DNA of 6,942 nucleotides, from NCBI GenBank assembly GCA_028572035.1, contig JAPVWE010000065.1, forward strand, positions 1 to 6,942. The letters are read 5' to 3'. Positions 1-5,840 of this stretch are shown here, one piece after another. A program made the position numbers and the translations under genes. The notes under the pieces are model-generated. The model was given only the letters and a program-made list of their open reading frames with translations. It had not been told where the DNA came from and ran no database searches. The stretch comes from Desulfobacteraceae bacterium. GTDB taxonomy: Bacteria; Desulfobacterota; DSM-4660; Desulfatiglandales; B25-G16. Every line of letters begins with the position of its first letter. Position 1 is the first letter of the stretch.

Positions 1-588
1 TTCGGCGATAGCTCTCAGGGGCAAAATGTATTTGACCTGGATTCCATGCAGTTGATTCAGGCCGTCAGGCTCATGAGAGACGAAGGCAAGTTCCTGGGAG
101 GAGACGATATAGAGCGCCCTCCCCAGATGTTTGTGGGTGCAGCAGCAAACCCCTTTGCCGATCCCTTTGAGATCCGAGTTCCCCGTCTTGCAAAGAAGAT
201 AGCGGCCGGGGTTGAATTCATTCAGACCCAGTGTATCTACAACCTGGACAAATTCGAACTCTGGATGAAGCAGGCCCGGGATCGGGGGCTCCATGAGAAG
301 GTATACATCCTGGCCGGGGTAACCCCTTTCAAATCAGCAGGCATGGCAAAATATATGAAAAACCGCGTTCCCGGAATGGATGTGCCTGATGAAGTGGTGA
401 ACCGAATGAGCGGGGTTCCCAAGGAAAAGCAGCCCGAGGAGGGAATCAATATCTGTGTGGAGACCATTCAACGGCTCAAAGAGGTGGAGGGAGTAAAGGG
501 ATTTCACGTTATGGCCATAGAGTGGGAAGAGAAGGTACCTGAGATTGTTGAGCGAAGCGGACTTTACCCGAGGCCGAAAATTGAATAG
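1..588 (+). CDS. metF: Methylenetetrahydrofolate reductase (MetF family), C-terminal part; 5' end outside window
   Basis: The frame is open from base 1 and ends at TAG 586-588, giving 195 residues. The family is usually near 290-300 residues, so roughly the first third lies upstream of the window. MetF reduces 5,10-methylene-THF to 5-methyl-THF with a flavin in a cytoplasmic TIM barrel; in anaerobes it serves the methyl branch of the Wood-Ljungdahl pathway. Visible family signs are the GD at residues 2-3 (the FAD-contacting Asp of the LRGD-type loop), FDLDSMQLI at 11-19, the AAANPFADPFE stretch, the AAGVEFIQTQ strand whose Gln contacts folate in MetF proteins, and a late LAGVTPF strand. An internal ATG at 46 lies inside the conserved barrel and is not the real start. 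Anaerobes often have metF next to metV or hdr-like genes, which would be to the left. A terminator-like hairpin follows at 714-740. The family call is firm; the pathway role is inferred. Confidence 0.9.
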   Translation, partial: FGDSSQGQNVFDLDSMQLIQAVRLMRDEGKFLGGDDIERPPQMFVGAAANPFADPFEIRVPRLAKKIAAGVEFIQTQCIYNLDKFELWMKQARDRGLHEKVYILAGVTPFKSAGMAKYMKNRVPGMDVPDEVVNRMSGVPKEKQPEEGINICVETIQRLKEVEGVKGFHVMAIEWEEKVPEIVERSGLYPRPKIE

Positions 589-917
589 CATTCAATACCA
601 GCAGTATTACGAGTTTAATAGCCTTTCGAAGGCCGAACCTATTTCCCGTAACCTATAAGGGAGTCCTCTCGCCCGCTGTGGCGCCTATATTGCCATATGA
701 TGATATGTCGATTTCTCCCGCCGAAGAAAGGGAGATTTTTCCACCAGTTTGGCAATTTCTGGTTCATCTTCCAGCCAGTGCCTGCAATAAGGATGGGCTC
801 ACCCATTGAAGGCCAGATCTACGTCTGACTCTTAGTGTGGATAAGCCTTCAACCTTCGAAGCGATTTCTGATTCATGACCCTGGACCGGCCCACAATGCT
901 GGGGAGGGGGGAAACAG
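589..917. other. Intergenic region, no gene seen
   Basis: About 330 bases between metF and the small gene at 918. The only supported element is the hairpin at 714-740. The longest plus-strand reading with a plausible start (ATG 793, eleven codons) is too short to call. A minus-strand open frame crosses this stretch but overlaps the 918 gene and has no family resemblance. No consensus promoter for the downstream gene was found. Confidence 0.6.
714..740 (+). terminator. Probable intrinsic terminator after metF
   Basis: TCTCCC (714-719) pairs perfectly with GGGAGA (730-735) across a 10-base loop and is followed directly by TTTTT (736-740). It lies about 125 bases past the metF stop, in the right orientation to end metF transcription. 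The stem is only 6 bp, so strength is moderate. Confidence 0.55.
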
Positions 918-1190
918 ATGAGATATTACATTTATTTTGACCGTTACGGACATCTAGGGCAGGCAATTGGCGAAAAGGAGTTGGCTGAAAAGTACAATAA
1001 TGATCCTGATGAATTTTTGAGGGCAATGCATAATCTAGCGCCAACCACCACGCTCGGACACGCAACCGGTCATATTAGCACACTTGTATTTACTGATGAA
1101 AACGAGCTAAATGATTACCTTGAATCGCTCAGTGACGAGATAACAGGGTTTTATGAGTGTCGGTCAGAAAGTCGACCGTATAATTTTTGA
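918..1190 (+). CDS. Small conserved-looking protein of unknown function, 90 aa
   Basis: ATG 918 is preceded by a very strong purine-rich site (GGGGAGGGGGG, 901-911) at good spacing, which fixes the start; the stop is TGA 1188-1190. The 90-residue product is soluble and acidic, with no signal peptide or membrane segment. It opens with a beta-like RYYIYFDRYG, followed by an amphipathic acidic helix (GEKELAEKYNNDPDEFLRAM), a Thr/His-rich middle (PTTTLGHATGH), a short hydrophobic strand (STLVF) and a second acidic helix ending in DYLESLSDEI. I do not recognise a named family and assign no function. It is apparently monocistronic, with metF ending 330 bases upstream and transposon-like debris starting just downstream. 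No clear promoter or terminator was identified. The ribosome binding site and protein-like composition make a real gene likely. Confidence 0.65.
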   Translation: MRYYIYFDRYGHLGQAIGEKELAEKYNNDPDEFLRAMHNLAPTTTLGHATGHISTLVFTDENELNDYLESLSDEITGFYECRSESRPYNF

Positions 1191-1208
1191 TGAAACGTAA
1201 CTATTCAG

Positions 1209-1233
1209 CCACTAAGACACCAAGGCACTAAGA
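1209..1233. repeat. Three-unit 8-bp tandem repeat
   Basis: CACTAAGA, CACCAAGG and CACTAAGA stand head to tail at 1210-1233, preceded by C at 1209. Repeats of this wording (CCAC-AAGACAC type) are, from general knowledge, scattered through many anaerobe genomes between genes. It sits 19 bases after the stop of the 90-aa gene. Confidence 0.6.
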
Positions 1234-1241
1234 TTACAGAA

Positions 1242-1490
1242 TTATTCTTTTAATACCCTTTTTGATGAGGGGCACATTAAGTTACCACCCCCACCCTGCC
1301 TGCCCGCCTCGCCTTGCTCACATGGCGGGCGTGGCCCTTCCCCTTCAAGGGCTTCATCAATCCCCAGATAGTCCGCTATTTCCTTGCCCCTATAACCACA
1401 CATTCTTTGCCAAAGATCCTTCGCCCTATATGTAATGATTGGGATTGTGCCTGACCTGTTTAATTCATCTTGAAATATGTATGGTTGCAA
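1242..1490 (-). pseudogene. Decayed fragment resembling the C-terminal tail of a REP-associated (Y1, TnpA_REP) transposase
   Basis: An 82-codon minus-strand frame starts only at TTG (1488-1490), with no ribosome binding site. Stops (TAA TGA) lie in frame not far upstream, so no catalytic domain precedes it. Its first half contains KDLWQRMCGYRGKEIADYLGI, which has the shape of the DnaA-like helix-turn-helix found at the end of many REP-associated tyrosine transposases (typically R-x-L-x(3)-G-x(3)-EI-x(3)-G). The second half is low-complexity, rich in Gly, Pro, Glu and Arg, and corresponds to hairpin-forming DNA rather than a folded protein. No HUH motif or catalytic Tyr is visible. It is therefore best read as a remnant of a REP transposase unit, not a working gene. 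The assignment rests on a short motif and is tentative. Confidence 0.35.
1302..1352. repeat. Two adjacent hairpins, REP-like
   Basis: GCCCGCC (1302-1308) pairs with GGCGGGC (1324-1330), and GCCCTT (1334-1339) pairs with AAGGGC (1347-1352). Both stems are perfect and only three bases apart, inside GC-rich DNA that contrasts with AT-rich flanks. Such paired palindromes next to a Y1 transposase tail fit a REP/BIME-type element. They could also act as a transcription barrier between the two genes. Confidence 0.5.
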
Positions 1491-1514
1491 TGGTTGAGAG
1501 ATGTGCTTTCATTA

Positions 1515-1543
1515 TTGACACACAACCATAATTACCTTATACT
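1515..1543 (+). promoter_or_regulatory. Consensus sigma-70 promoter for the SH3 gene
   Basis: TTGACA (1515-1520), a 17-bp spacer and TATACT (1538-1543), with transcription expected near 1550-1551. The leader to ATG 1639 is about 90 bases and contains a small hairpin (GCCC 1575-1578 / GGGC 1584-1587) and the palindrome TTAGGCCTAA (1608-1617). The hexamers, spacer length and CC-TCCC start region match the promoters at 4400-4428 and 5857-5885. Confidence 0.8.
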
Positions 1544-1638
1544 CCTTCCCAGAAAAAACAATCAACATCAACAAGCCCAAAATGGGCAATTTAGGTCTTG
1601 GGACGATTTAGGCCTAACTTCTTTCTTTGTGGACTAAT

Positions 1639-2361
1639 ATGGGAGTCATAAGAATCAGTAAATCAAAATTGATACTTCTTTTCCTACTATTTATCCCGCT
1701 ATCTGTTTCAGTTGGACCTGCCCATGCTGACAGGCGATATGTGTCGGACATGCTTATTGTTACCCTCCGCGAAGGCCAGGGCACGGAGTACAAGGTAATA
1801 AGAACCCTAAAAACGAATACTCCTATCGAGGTGCTTGAAGAAAGCGAGCGTTACCTCAGAGTGCGGACGGAGGAAGGTGAAGATGGATGGGTGGCTAAGC
1901 AGTATATAACTTCCAAGCCACCCAAAGCCTTGATCATAACAGGATTGAAGCAGGAGACGAACCGGTTAAGGGCAAGGGTTGAGGAGCTCGAAAAAAGGCA
2001 AGCCCTGCTATTGGATCAACTCAAGGACGCTGAGGGAAGTCATGCCGGAAAAGTGAAGGAGCTCGAAAAAAATGCCAATAATTACAGGGAAGAAGTCTCC
2101 CGCATGACTGTGGAATTGAGGCAGATTACTGAGAAGTACAATATTCTCCTCGATCAATCAAAAAAGGTGGTTGACTTAGTCGGCGAACGTGACAGGCTTC
2201 AGGCGGAAAACGCCAAGCTGGATATGGAAATGGACCACCTAAAGCAGGAGAATGAGCGCCTCAGGAGCACAAGAATGCTCCGATGGTTCCTCGCTGGGGC
2301 CGGCGTATTCTTTATAGGATTGATCGCCGGAAAAGTCTTGAGAAAGAAGAAACATTATTAG
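1639..2361 (+). CDS. Secreted SH3-domain protein with coiled coil and C-terminal membrane anchor (TIGR04211/YgiM type)
   Basis: I take ATG 1639 (240 residues) as the start. An in-frame TTG at 1627 adds only four residues, has no ribosome binding site and would spoil the compact signal peptide. Residues 1-30 are a Sec signal peptide (basic head, LILLFLLFIPL core, likely cut after PAHA). Residues 33-92 form a bacterial SH3 domain (YVSDMLIVTLREGQG start, DGWV near the end). Residues about 102-210 are a long charged coiled coil. Residues about 215-233 form a transmembrane segment (WFLAGAGVFFIGLIAG), followed by a basic RKKKHY tail. This order matches the SH3-and-anchor family that includes E. coli YgiM. 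The N-terminal SH3 domain should lie in the periplasm, probably binding cell wall or an envelope partner; the exact role is unknown. It has its own consensus promoter at 1515-1543. No strong terminator follows. Confidence 0.85.
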   Translation: MGVIRISKSKLILLFLLFIPLSVSVGPAHADRRYVSDMLIVTLREGQGTEYKVIRTLKTNTPIEVLEESERYLRVRTEEGEDGWVAKQYITSKPPKALIITGLKQETNRLRARVEELEKRQALLLDQLKDAEGSHAGKVKELEKNANNYREEVSRMTVELRQITEKYNILLDQSKKVVDLVGERDRLQAENAKLDMEMDHLKQENERLRSTRMLRWFLAGAGVFFIGLIAGKVLRKKKHY

Positions 2362-2648
2362 ATGTATAGCCGCGCTGAAAGGGCAGTCTTCCTAACTGGC
2401 TTATACGATTCCCCTATTCACTAATTTCATTGAATGCCGCGTGAAATCTGCACGGGCCAGACCAAATAATCTAGCCTTATTCTTCATGGGAAATAGTTCA
2501 ATCGCAAATAGCCATCTTTTGCGTTTCTTCATATGCAGGGTTTCATCTTGTATCAAACAATTAACCAAAAGAAAAAGCAGGCCAAAATCAAGTTGACCAA
2601 GCAGAAGTATAGGGGCCGGTTATTTTCAGCATAATGAAAAGGATATCA

Positions 2649-2742
2649 GAACATCTGGGCAGGGTCTCAAATTTCAGACAAATAGCAGGTATTCAAATTC
2701 AAATAATCAATTAGTGATGTCTGACCCCATTCAGAGATGTTC
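2649..2742. repeat. 94-bp element bounded by 8-bp inverted repeats
   Basis: GAACATCT (2649-2656) and AGATGTTC (2735-2742) are perfect inverted ends. Just inside each end, after 5-7 bases, GGGTC (read inward) also recurs: AGGGTC near 2661 and, on the other strand, GGGGTC from the GACCCC at 2723-2728. The interior is AT-rich with an ATTCAA tandem near 2691-2702. The string TGTCTGACCCC resembles a repeat I associate with deltaproteobacterial REP-like elements. It could be a small non-autonomous mobile element or a degenerate palindrome. Confidence 0.4.
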
Positions 2743-2791
2743 AAGAATATGGCGTATTACCTGAGGATCGGTAATGAAACTGATGATCTTC

Positions 2792-2890
2792 ACCCCGTTA
2801 GATAGTAGATACATAACATGAGTTTACAATAAAAACTCCCATGCTTTCAAAAAGTCAGTCTATCTATAACAGCACAATATCTAACGGGGT
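2792..2890. repeat. 99-bp element bounded by 13-bp perfect inverted repeats
   Basis: ACCCCGTTAGATA (2792-2804) and TATCTAACGGGGT (2878-2890) are exact reverse complements. Inside, CATG-AGTTT (2817-2825) pairs with AAACT-CATG (2833-2843, two-base bulge), forming an inner hairpin. TAGATAG near the left arm can also pair with CTATCTA near 2860. No open frame of note lies inside. Candidates are a MITE-like element with terminal inverted repeats or a structured RNA; the sequence alone does not decide. Confidence 0.55.
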
Positions 2891-2979
2891 TCATCTGCCC
2901 CCCACAGCGAAGACATAGAAGATGGAAGGAGCACTCCATCCTTATGAAATGGTTAAATCGGTTGAAGGGAAAATGTTTG

Positions 2980-2995
2980 ATCAAATCGATTTGAT
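2980..2995. repeat. 16-base perfect palindrome just past the dehydrogenase stop
   Basis: ATCAAATCGATTTGAT reads the same on both strands and begins 8 bases beyond the dehydrogenase stop codon. As RNA it would make a weak AT-rich 6-bp stem without a T-run, so it is a poor terminator. A protein-binding site is possible. Confidence 0.4.
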
Positions 2996-3003
2996 AAATT
3001 CTC

Positions 3004-4296
3004 TTACCAATATTTCATGGATTCTTTTGCAATTTGTGTCAACTCTTTTTCCCCGACCCGCCGGGGACAGCCAACCAGGAGCCGTTGCTGTTTCAAAGTC
3101 CCGTCAACTATTTGAGGGATATCTGCTTCTGTAGACCCCAGTTCACTTAAACCGTTGGGGAATTCAATATCCTTCATCAATTGAATTATTTCATCGGAGA
3201 GGGCCATTGCTGCCTCCGTGACCGACATGCCCCCGGGATTCAGCCCCAGAAGTTCCGCAGCATGGGCGTGCTTTTCTGGCCAGACAGGTGCAGTGAACTT
3301 AAAAGCAGCCGGAGCAGTTATTGTCACTGCCTGACCATGTGGTACCATGTCTTCCTCCACATTATATCCCGCAGGCCTGTAGTCTCGAACCATTCCGCCA
3401 ATCGGATAGGCCATGGAATGGGGAATATGCACGCCTGAATTCCCGAATCCAATCCCTGCCAAGGTAGAACCAAGCATCATATGCCATCTTGCTTCCAAAT
3501 CATAGGGGTCTGCGACAGCCCGTCGTAAATATTTGCCTACAATTTCAATGGCCTTAATGCAGAAGATGTCACTGATTATGTTGGACCCGATATAGGCAGC
3601 TCTTTGGCTGGGATGATCAGGCCTTTTACGTTTATCATAAGGCATGCTGGTGTAAGACTCCAGAGCATGGGTTAAAACGTCCATACCCGTCGAGGCGGTA
3701 ATTTCAGGGGACGTGCTTACTGTTAATAGAGGGTCAATCAAGGCCATGGTTGGTCTCAAATGAGGATGGGAGATCCCGGTTTTTACCTTCAAATCCAGGA
3801 TGTCCAAGACTGATGCAGGCGTGGCTTCACTCCCGCTGCCGGATGTTGTAGGCAAAACCAGAGTAGGTTTAAGAGGGCCGGGTACGGGTCTGGCGTTGCC
3901 AATCGGTTTATTGACATATTCCAAAATGGGAGCAGGATATGTGATCAAGAGGTTGACAGCCTTGGTCGTGTCAATGGTGCTTCCCCCACCTATGGCCACA
4001 TACAGATCAAATTCATTTCCTCTTAAGTCATTCGCCGCTTTATCAAACGATTTGTCTGTGGGTTCCACGTGGATATCGTCATATATATCTATGCCAATCC
4101 CTTCTTTCTCAATAATCTTCTTTAGTCTGCCTGGATGACCGGTCGCTCTTAGATTCTTATCTGTGAAGATGAGTACCTTTTTTGCTCCTAATCGCTTTGC
4201 CTCATAGCCAACCTCATCTGCTGCTCCGAAACCAAGCTTGAGCGGCACAGTCGTATAGGCAATAATGGTCTCAGTTGGATATGCTGGAATTTGCAT
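3004..4296 (-). CDS. Iron-containing alcohol dehydrogenase, hydroxyacid-oxoacid transhydrogenase (HOT/ADHFE1) type
   Basis: The 430-residue protein has a complete type III (Fe-ADH) plan: a Rossmann-like N-terminal domain with GGGST at 103-107, PTTSGSGSE at 149-157, and an all-helical C-terminal domain. Expected metal ligands are D206, H210 (GMDVLTH), H293 and H320 (VPHG). Instead of the FucO-type HGMAHPLG it has HSMAYPIGG, and it carries YNVEEDMVPHG plus FKFTAPVWPEKHAHAAELLG. These closely resemble the HOT/ADHFE1 branch, which couples oxidation of 4-hydroxybutyrate-like hydroxyacids to reduction of 2-oxoglutarate-like oxoacids. The true substrate here is not determined; a plain NAD-linked alcohol or hydroxyacid dehydrogenase remains possible. 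ATG 4296 has AGGAG (4305-4309) eight bases upstream. It follows the 4Fe-4S gene on the same strand, but with its own promoter and structured leader, and it shares a 220-bp upstream region with that gene. Confidence 0.88.
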   Translation of the reverse strand: MQIPAYPTETIIAYTTVPLKLGFGAADEVGYEAKRLGAKKVLIFTDKNLRATGHPGRLKKIIEKEGIGIDIYDDIHVEPTDKSFDKAANDLRGNEFDLYVAIGGGSTIDTTKAVNLLITYPAPILEYVNKPIGNARPVPGPLKPTLVLPTTSGSGSEATPASVLDILDLKVKTGISHPHLRPTMALIDPLLTVSTSPEITASTGMDVLTHALESYTSMPYDKRKRPDHPSQRAAYIGSNIISDIFCIKAIEIVGKYLRRAVADPYDLEARWHMMLGSTLAGIGFGNSGVHIPHSMAYPIGGMVRDYRPAGYNVEEDMVPHGQAVTITAPAAFKFTAPVWPEKHAHAAELLGLNPGGMSVTEAAMALSDEIIQLMKDIEFPNGLSELGSTEADIPQIVDGTLKQQRLLVGCPRRVGEKELTQIAKESMKYW

Positions 4297-4332
4297 TTGT
4301 TACACTCCTTTCTTGTAGATTGAGAAGGAAAG

Positions 4333-4383
4333 GTGTTCTTCAAAACCTCATCCGGTATGGAGCTTTTCAAATGATAAGAACAC
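4333..4383 (-). promoter_or_regulatory. Structured mRNA leader hairpin upstream of the dehydrogenase
   Basis: GTGTTCTT (4333-4340) and AAGAACAC (4376-4383) are perfect inverted repeats. Inside them AAAA-CTC-AT (from 4342) pairs with AT-GAG-TTTT (to about 4367), leaving CCGG in the loop. The whole structure lies within the roughly 96-base leader between the promoter start point (near 4393) and the ATG. The 4Fe-4S gene leader has a similar ATCCGG-TATG core (5783-5793) without the 8-bp outer stem. It could be a transcript stabiliser or a regulatory switch; no known riboswitch class is recognised. Confidence 0.45.
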
Positions 4384-4608
4384 GCTTTTTGAGGGACGGA
4401 GTATAGCGAAATTAGGCTTGATTGTCAATTATGATCACTGGCATGATGTTTTGGTCAAATCTCTATAAATCTTAGAAAAATGAGAGAGGTTGGTTTATGG
4501 AGTGATTTACCTTGGTTCTGTGATGTTTTCCAGGCAGGAAAAAGTATAGACTTGTATCACAATACTAAAGTTTTTTGGGCTTTTCTTTTTGCACAATTAT
4601 AGCAGAAT
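4384..4608 (-). repeat. Duplicated upstream control region, copy A (dehydrogenase)
   Basis: This stretch matches 5841-6063 along its whole length at a nearly constant offset of 1454-1457 bases. Exact shared blocks include 15 bases at 4415-4429, 12 at 4431-4442, 13 at 4503-4515, 16 at 4540-4555, 13 at 4573-4585 and 12 at 4586-4597. It contains the main promoter (4400-4428), a second TATACT on the minus strand (4543-4548) and an extended -10-like TGCTATAAT (4596-4604). No protein is encoded in it. Confidence 0.85.
4400..4428 (-). promoter_or_regulatory. Consensus sigma-70 promoter of the dehydrogenase gene
   Basis: On the minus strand TTGACA (4428-4423), a 17-bp spacer and TATACT (4405-4400). 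Transcription should start near 4393, giving a leader of about 96 bases. It is nearly identical to the 4Fe-4S gene promoter, including the spacer ATCAAGCC-AATTT. Confidence 0.82.
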
Positions 4609-4663
4609 ACTTGAATAATTCAGCTCATTGTTAAAGCTTCAACTCCCTATGATTTTTTCAATT

Positions 4664-5743
4664 CTATTCGAAAGGGAATTCCTTGTTTGTATCTCTCGCT
4701 ATAGCCTGCATCAATTCATTTTGATCCAAAAAGATTTCGGAGACAGCATCAGGTTGCCTGTGACACAGAGAGATGGATTCCGTCGGACAGGTAGATACGC
4801 AGAGCCCACAGCCAATGCATCTGTCTGTGTCTACAACAGCAAGGTCATTTCCTACCCGGATGGCATCTACCTGACACCGCTCAACACAGGTCTCACAGGC
4901 GGTACAGGTCTCATCATCCACCGTGGCATAGTAATTTGATTTTGCTATGACCCCAAGGTTATTATACTTTGTCATATGTGCTAAGGCCTTACAACAGCAG
5001 CCACAGCAATTGCACATGAATATTTTGTTGTCTTTGTGGTTCGAGGAAAAGTGGACCAAACCATCCTCCTCGGCTTTTAGAAGTATCTCCCGTGCCTCTT
5101 CCTTTGAGATCTCCCGGCCGAGTTCATTCTCGATGTAGTAATCCGCTGCAGGCCCAAAAGTCAAACAAGCCTCCAAGAGCTTATCACACCCTTCGCCCAT
5201 GATCCTGGCCTCCTTTCGACAGATGCATTCGGCCACGGCAAAGCTGGTATTTGCCTCGATAATTTCAGAGGCCTTTTCATAGGGTTGGACTTCGCTGCTT
5301 CCCTGTATTTCCTTTTCAATAGGAATAACCCGAAATCCGGCTACCTTTGAGTTCTGCTTTGAGGGGACAATTCCCTCTTCATAATACTTTTCATATAGTT
5401 TGATGTTTTCTTGGGTTAAGTTTTTCAATTGAAATTCCCATATTCCGATCATCCAGGGTACCAGGAAATAGTAGATTTCCTCCTCAGATGCCTTGAAACG
5501 CAGGATCAAGCCCTTTCTTGACATCTTGTAGAGGACATCCCCCAGCTCTGCTTCATCCCTGCTCATCCTCTCTGCTATAATTGAAACCTGTTCTGGAGAG
5601 GGTCGCAGGAACAACATGATTTCGGCCTCTTCGGGGGTAAAAAGATGTTGTACTATCTCTAGTTCCACACTGCTTTTGGTTTTAGGGAATCCTTGGGGAA
5701 ACATATCGAGTCTTTCACGAAGTTTCTCATAAACGTTAGACAT
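4664..5743 (-). CDS. Cysteine-rich 4Fe-4S double-cluster protein with helical, winged-helix-like N-terminus
   Basis: The protein has 359 residues; ATG 5743 has GGAGG (5749-5753) five bases upstream. The C-terminus holds two ferredoxin motifs, C280-C283-C286-C290 and C309-C312-C315-C319, each of the CxxCxxCxxxC form, so two [4Fe-4S] clusters are expected. A central cysteine region (C173-I-C175, C186, C193, then C244-N-CC-G-CCC 251) precedes them and may bind a further metal centre. Residues about 30-125 are helical with a PSPEQVSIIAERMSRDEAEL-type stretch and KMSRKGLI, resembling a winged-helix fold. I recognise a broad family of such proteins in anaerobic Desulfobacterota and Firmicutes, but know no proven function. 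It is cytoplasmic, with no signal peptide or membrane segment. It could relay electrons to a partner enzyme or act as a redox sensor. The shared upstream region suggests joint expression with the dehydrogenase. Confidence 0.82.
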   Translation of the reverse strand: MSNVYEKLRERLDMFPQGFPKTKSSVELEIVQHLFTPEEAEIMLFLRPSPEQVSIIAERMSRDEAELGDVLYKMSRKGLILRFKASEEEIYYFLVPWMIGIWEFQLKNLTQENIKLYEKYYEEGIVPSKQNSKVAGFRVIPIEKEIQGSSEVQPYEKASEIIEANTSFAVAECICRKEARIMGEGCDKLLEACLTFGPAADYYIENELGREISKEEAREILLKAEEDGLVHFSSNHKDNKIFMCNCCGCCCKALAHMTKYNNLGVIAKSNYYATVDDETCTACETCVERCQVDAIRVGNDLAVVDTDRCIGCGLCVSTCPTESISLCHRQPDAVSEIFLDQNELMQAIARDTNKEFPFE

Positions 5744-5840
5744 AGCATCCTCCTTTTTTGATAGATTAAACCCAATGTTGGAATCCGGCTATGATCTCTT
5801 CTGATTCTTTTGATATGGTTGTTGAGTTGATTGAGGACTT

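Larger units (their letters stand above)
2362..3003. other. Gene-free region between convergent genes, carrying inverted-repeat elements
   Basis: About 640 AT-rich bases lie between the ends of the SH3 gene (+) and the dehydrogenase gene (-). No credible reading frame is present. It holds a bulged hairpin (GCCGCGTG 2436-2443 / CACGGGC 2451-2457) that may help end the SH3 transcript, two inverted-repeat-bounded elements (2649-2742 and 2792-2890), a near-palindrome around 2926-2940 and a 16-base palindrome at 2980-2995. Confidence 0.6.

Noticed and set aside
832..1065. 77-codon minus-strand frame over the start of the 90-aa gene
   Set aside because: It overlaps a gene with a strong ribosome binding site and has no plausible protein features.
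2611..2616. Minus-strand TATACT near 2611
   Set aside because: There is no acceptable -35 at 16-18 bp and no gene downstream on that strand.
2922..3134. 70-codon plus-strand frame
   Set aside because: It runs antisense into the well-supported end of the dehydrogenase gene, has no family resemblance, and includes the palindrome region.
3800..4138. 112-codon plus-strand frame
   Set aside because: It lies wholly antisense to conserved dehydrogenase motifs and is a shadow of that gene's codon usage.
4628..4939. 103-codon plus-strand frame
   Set aside because: It is antisense to the ferredoxin motifs, with no ribosome binding site and no recognisable protein features.
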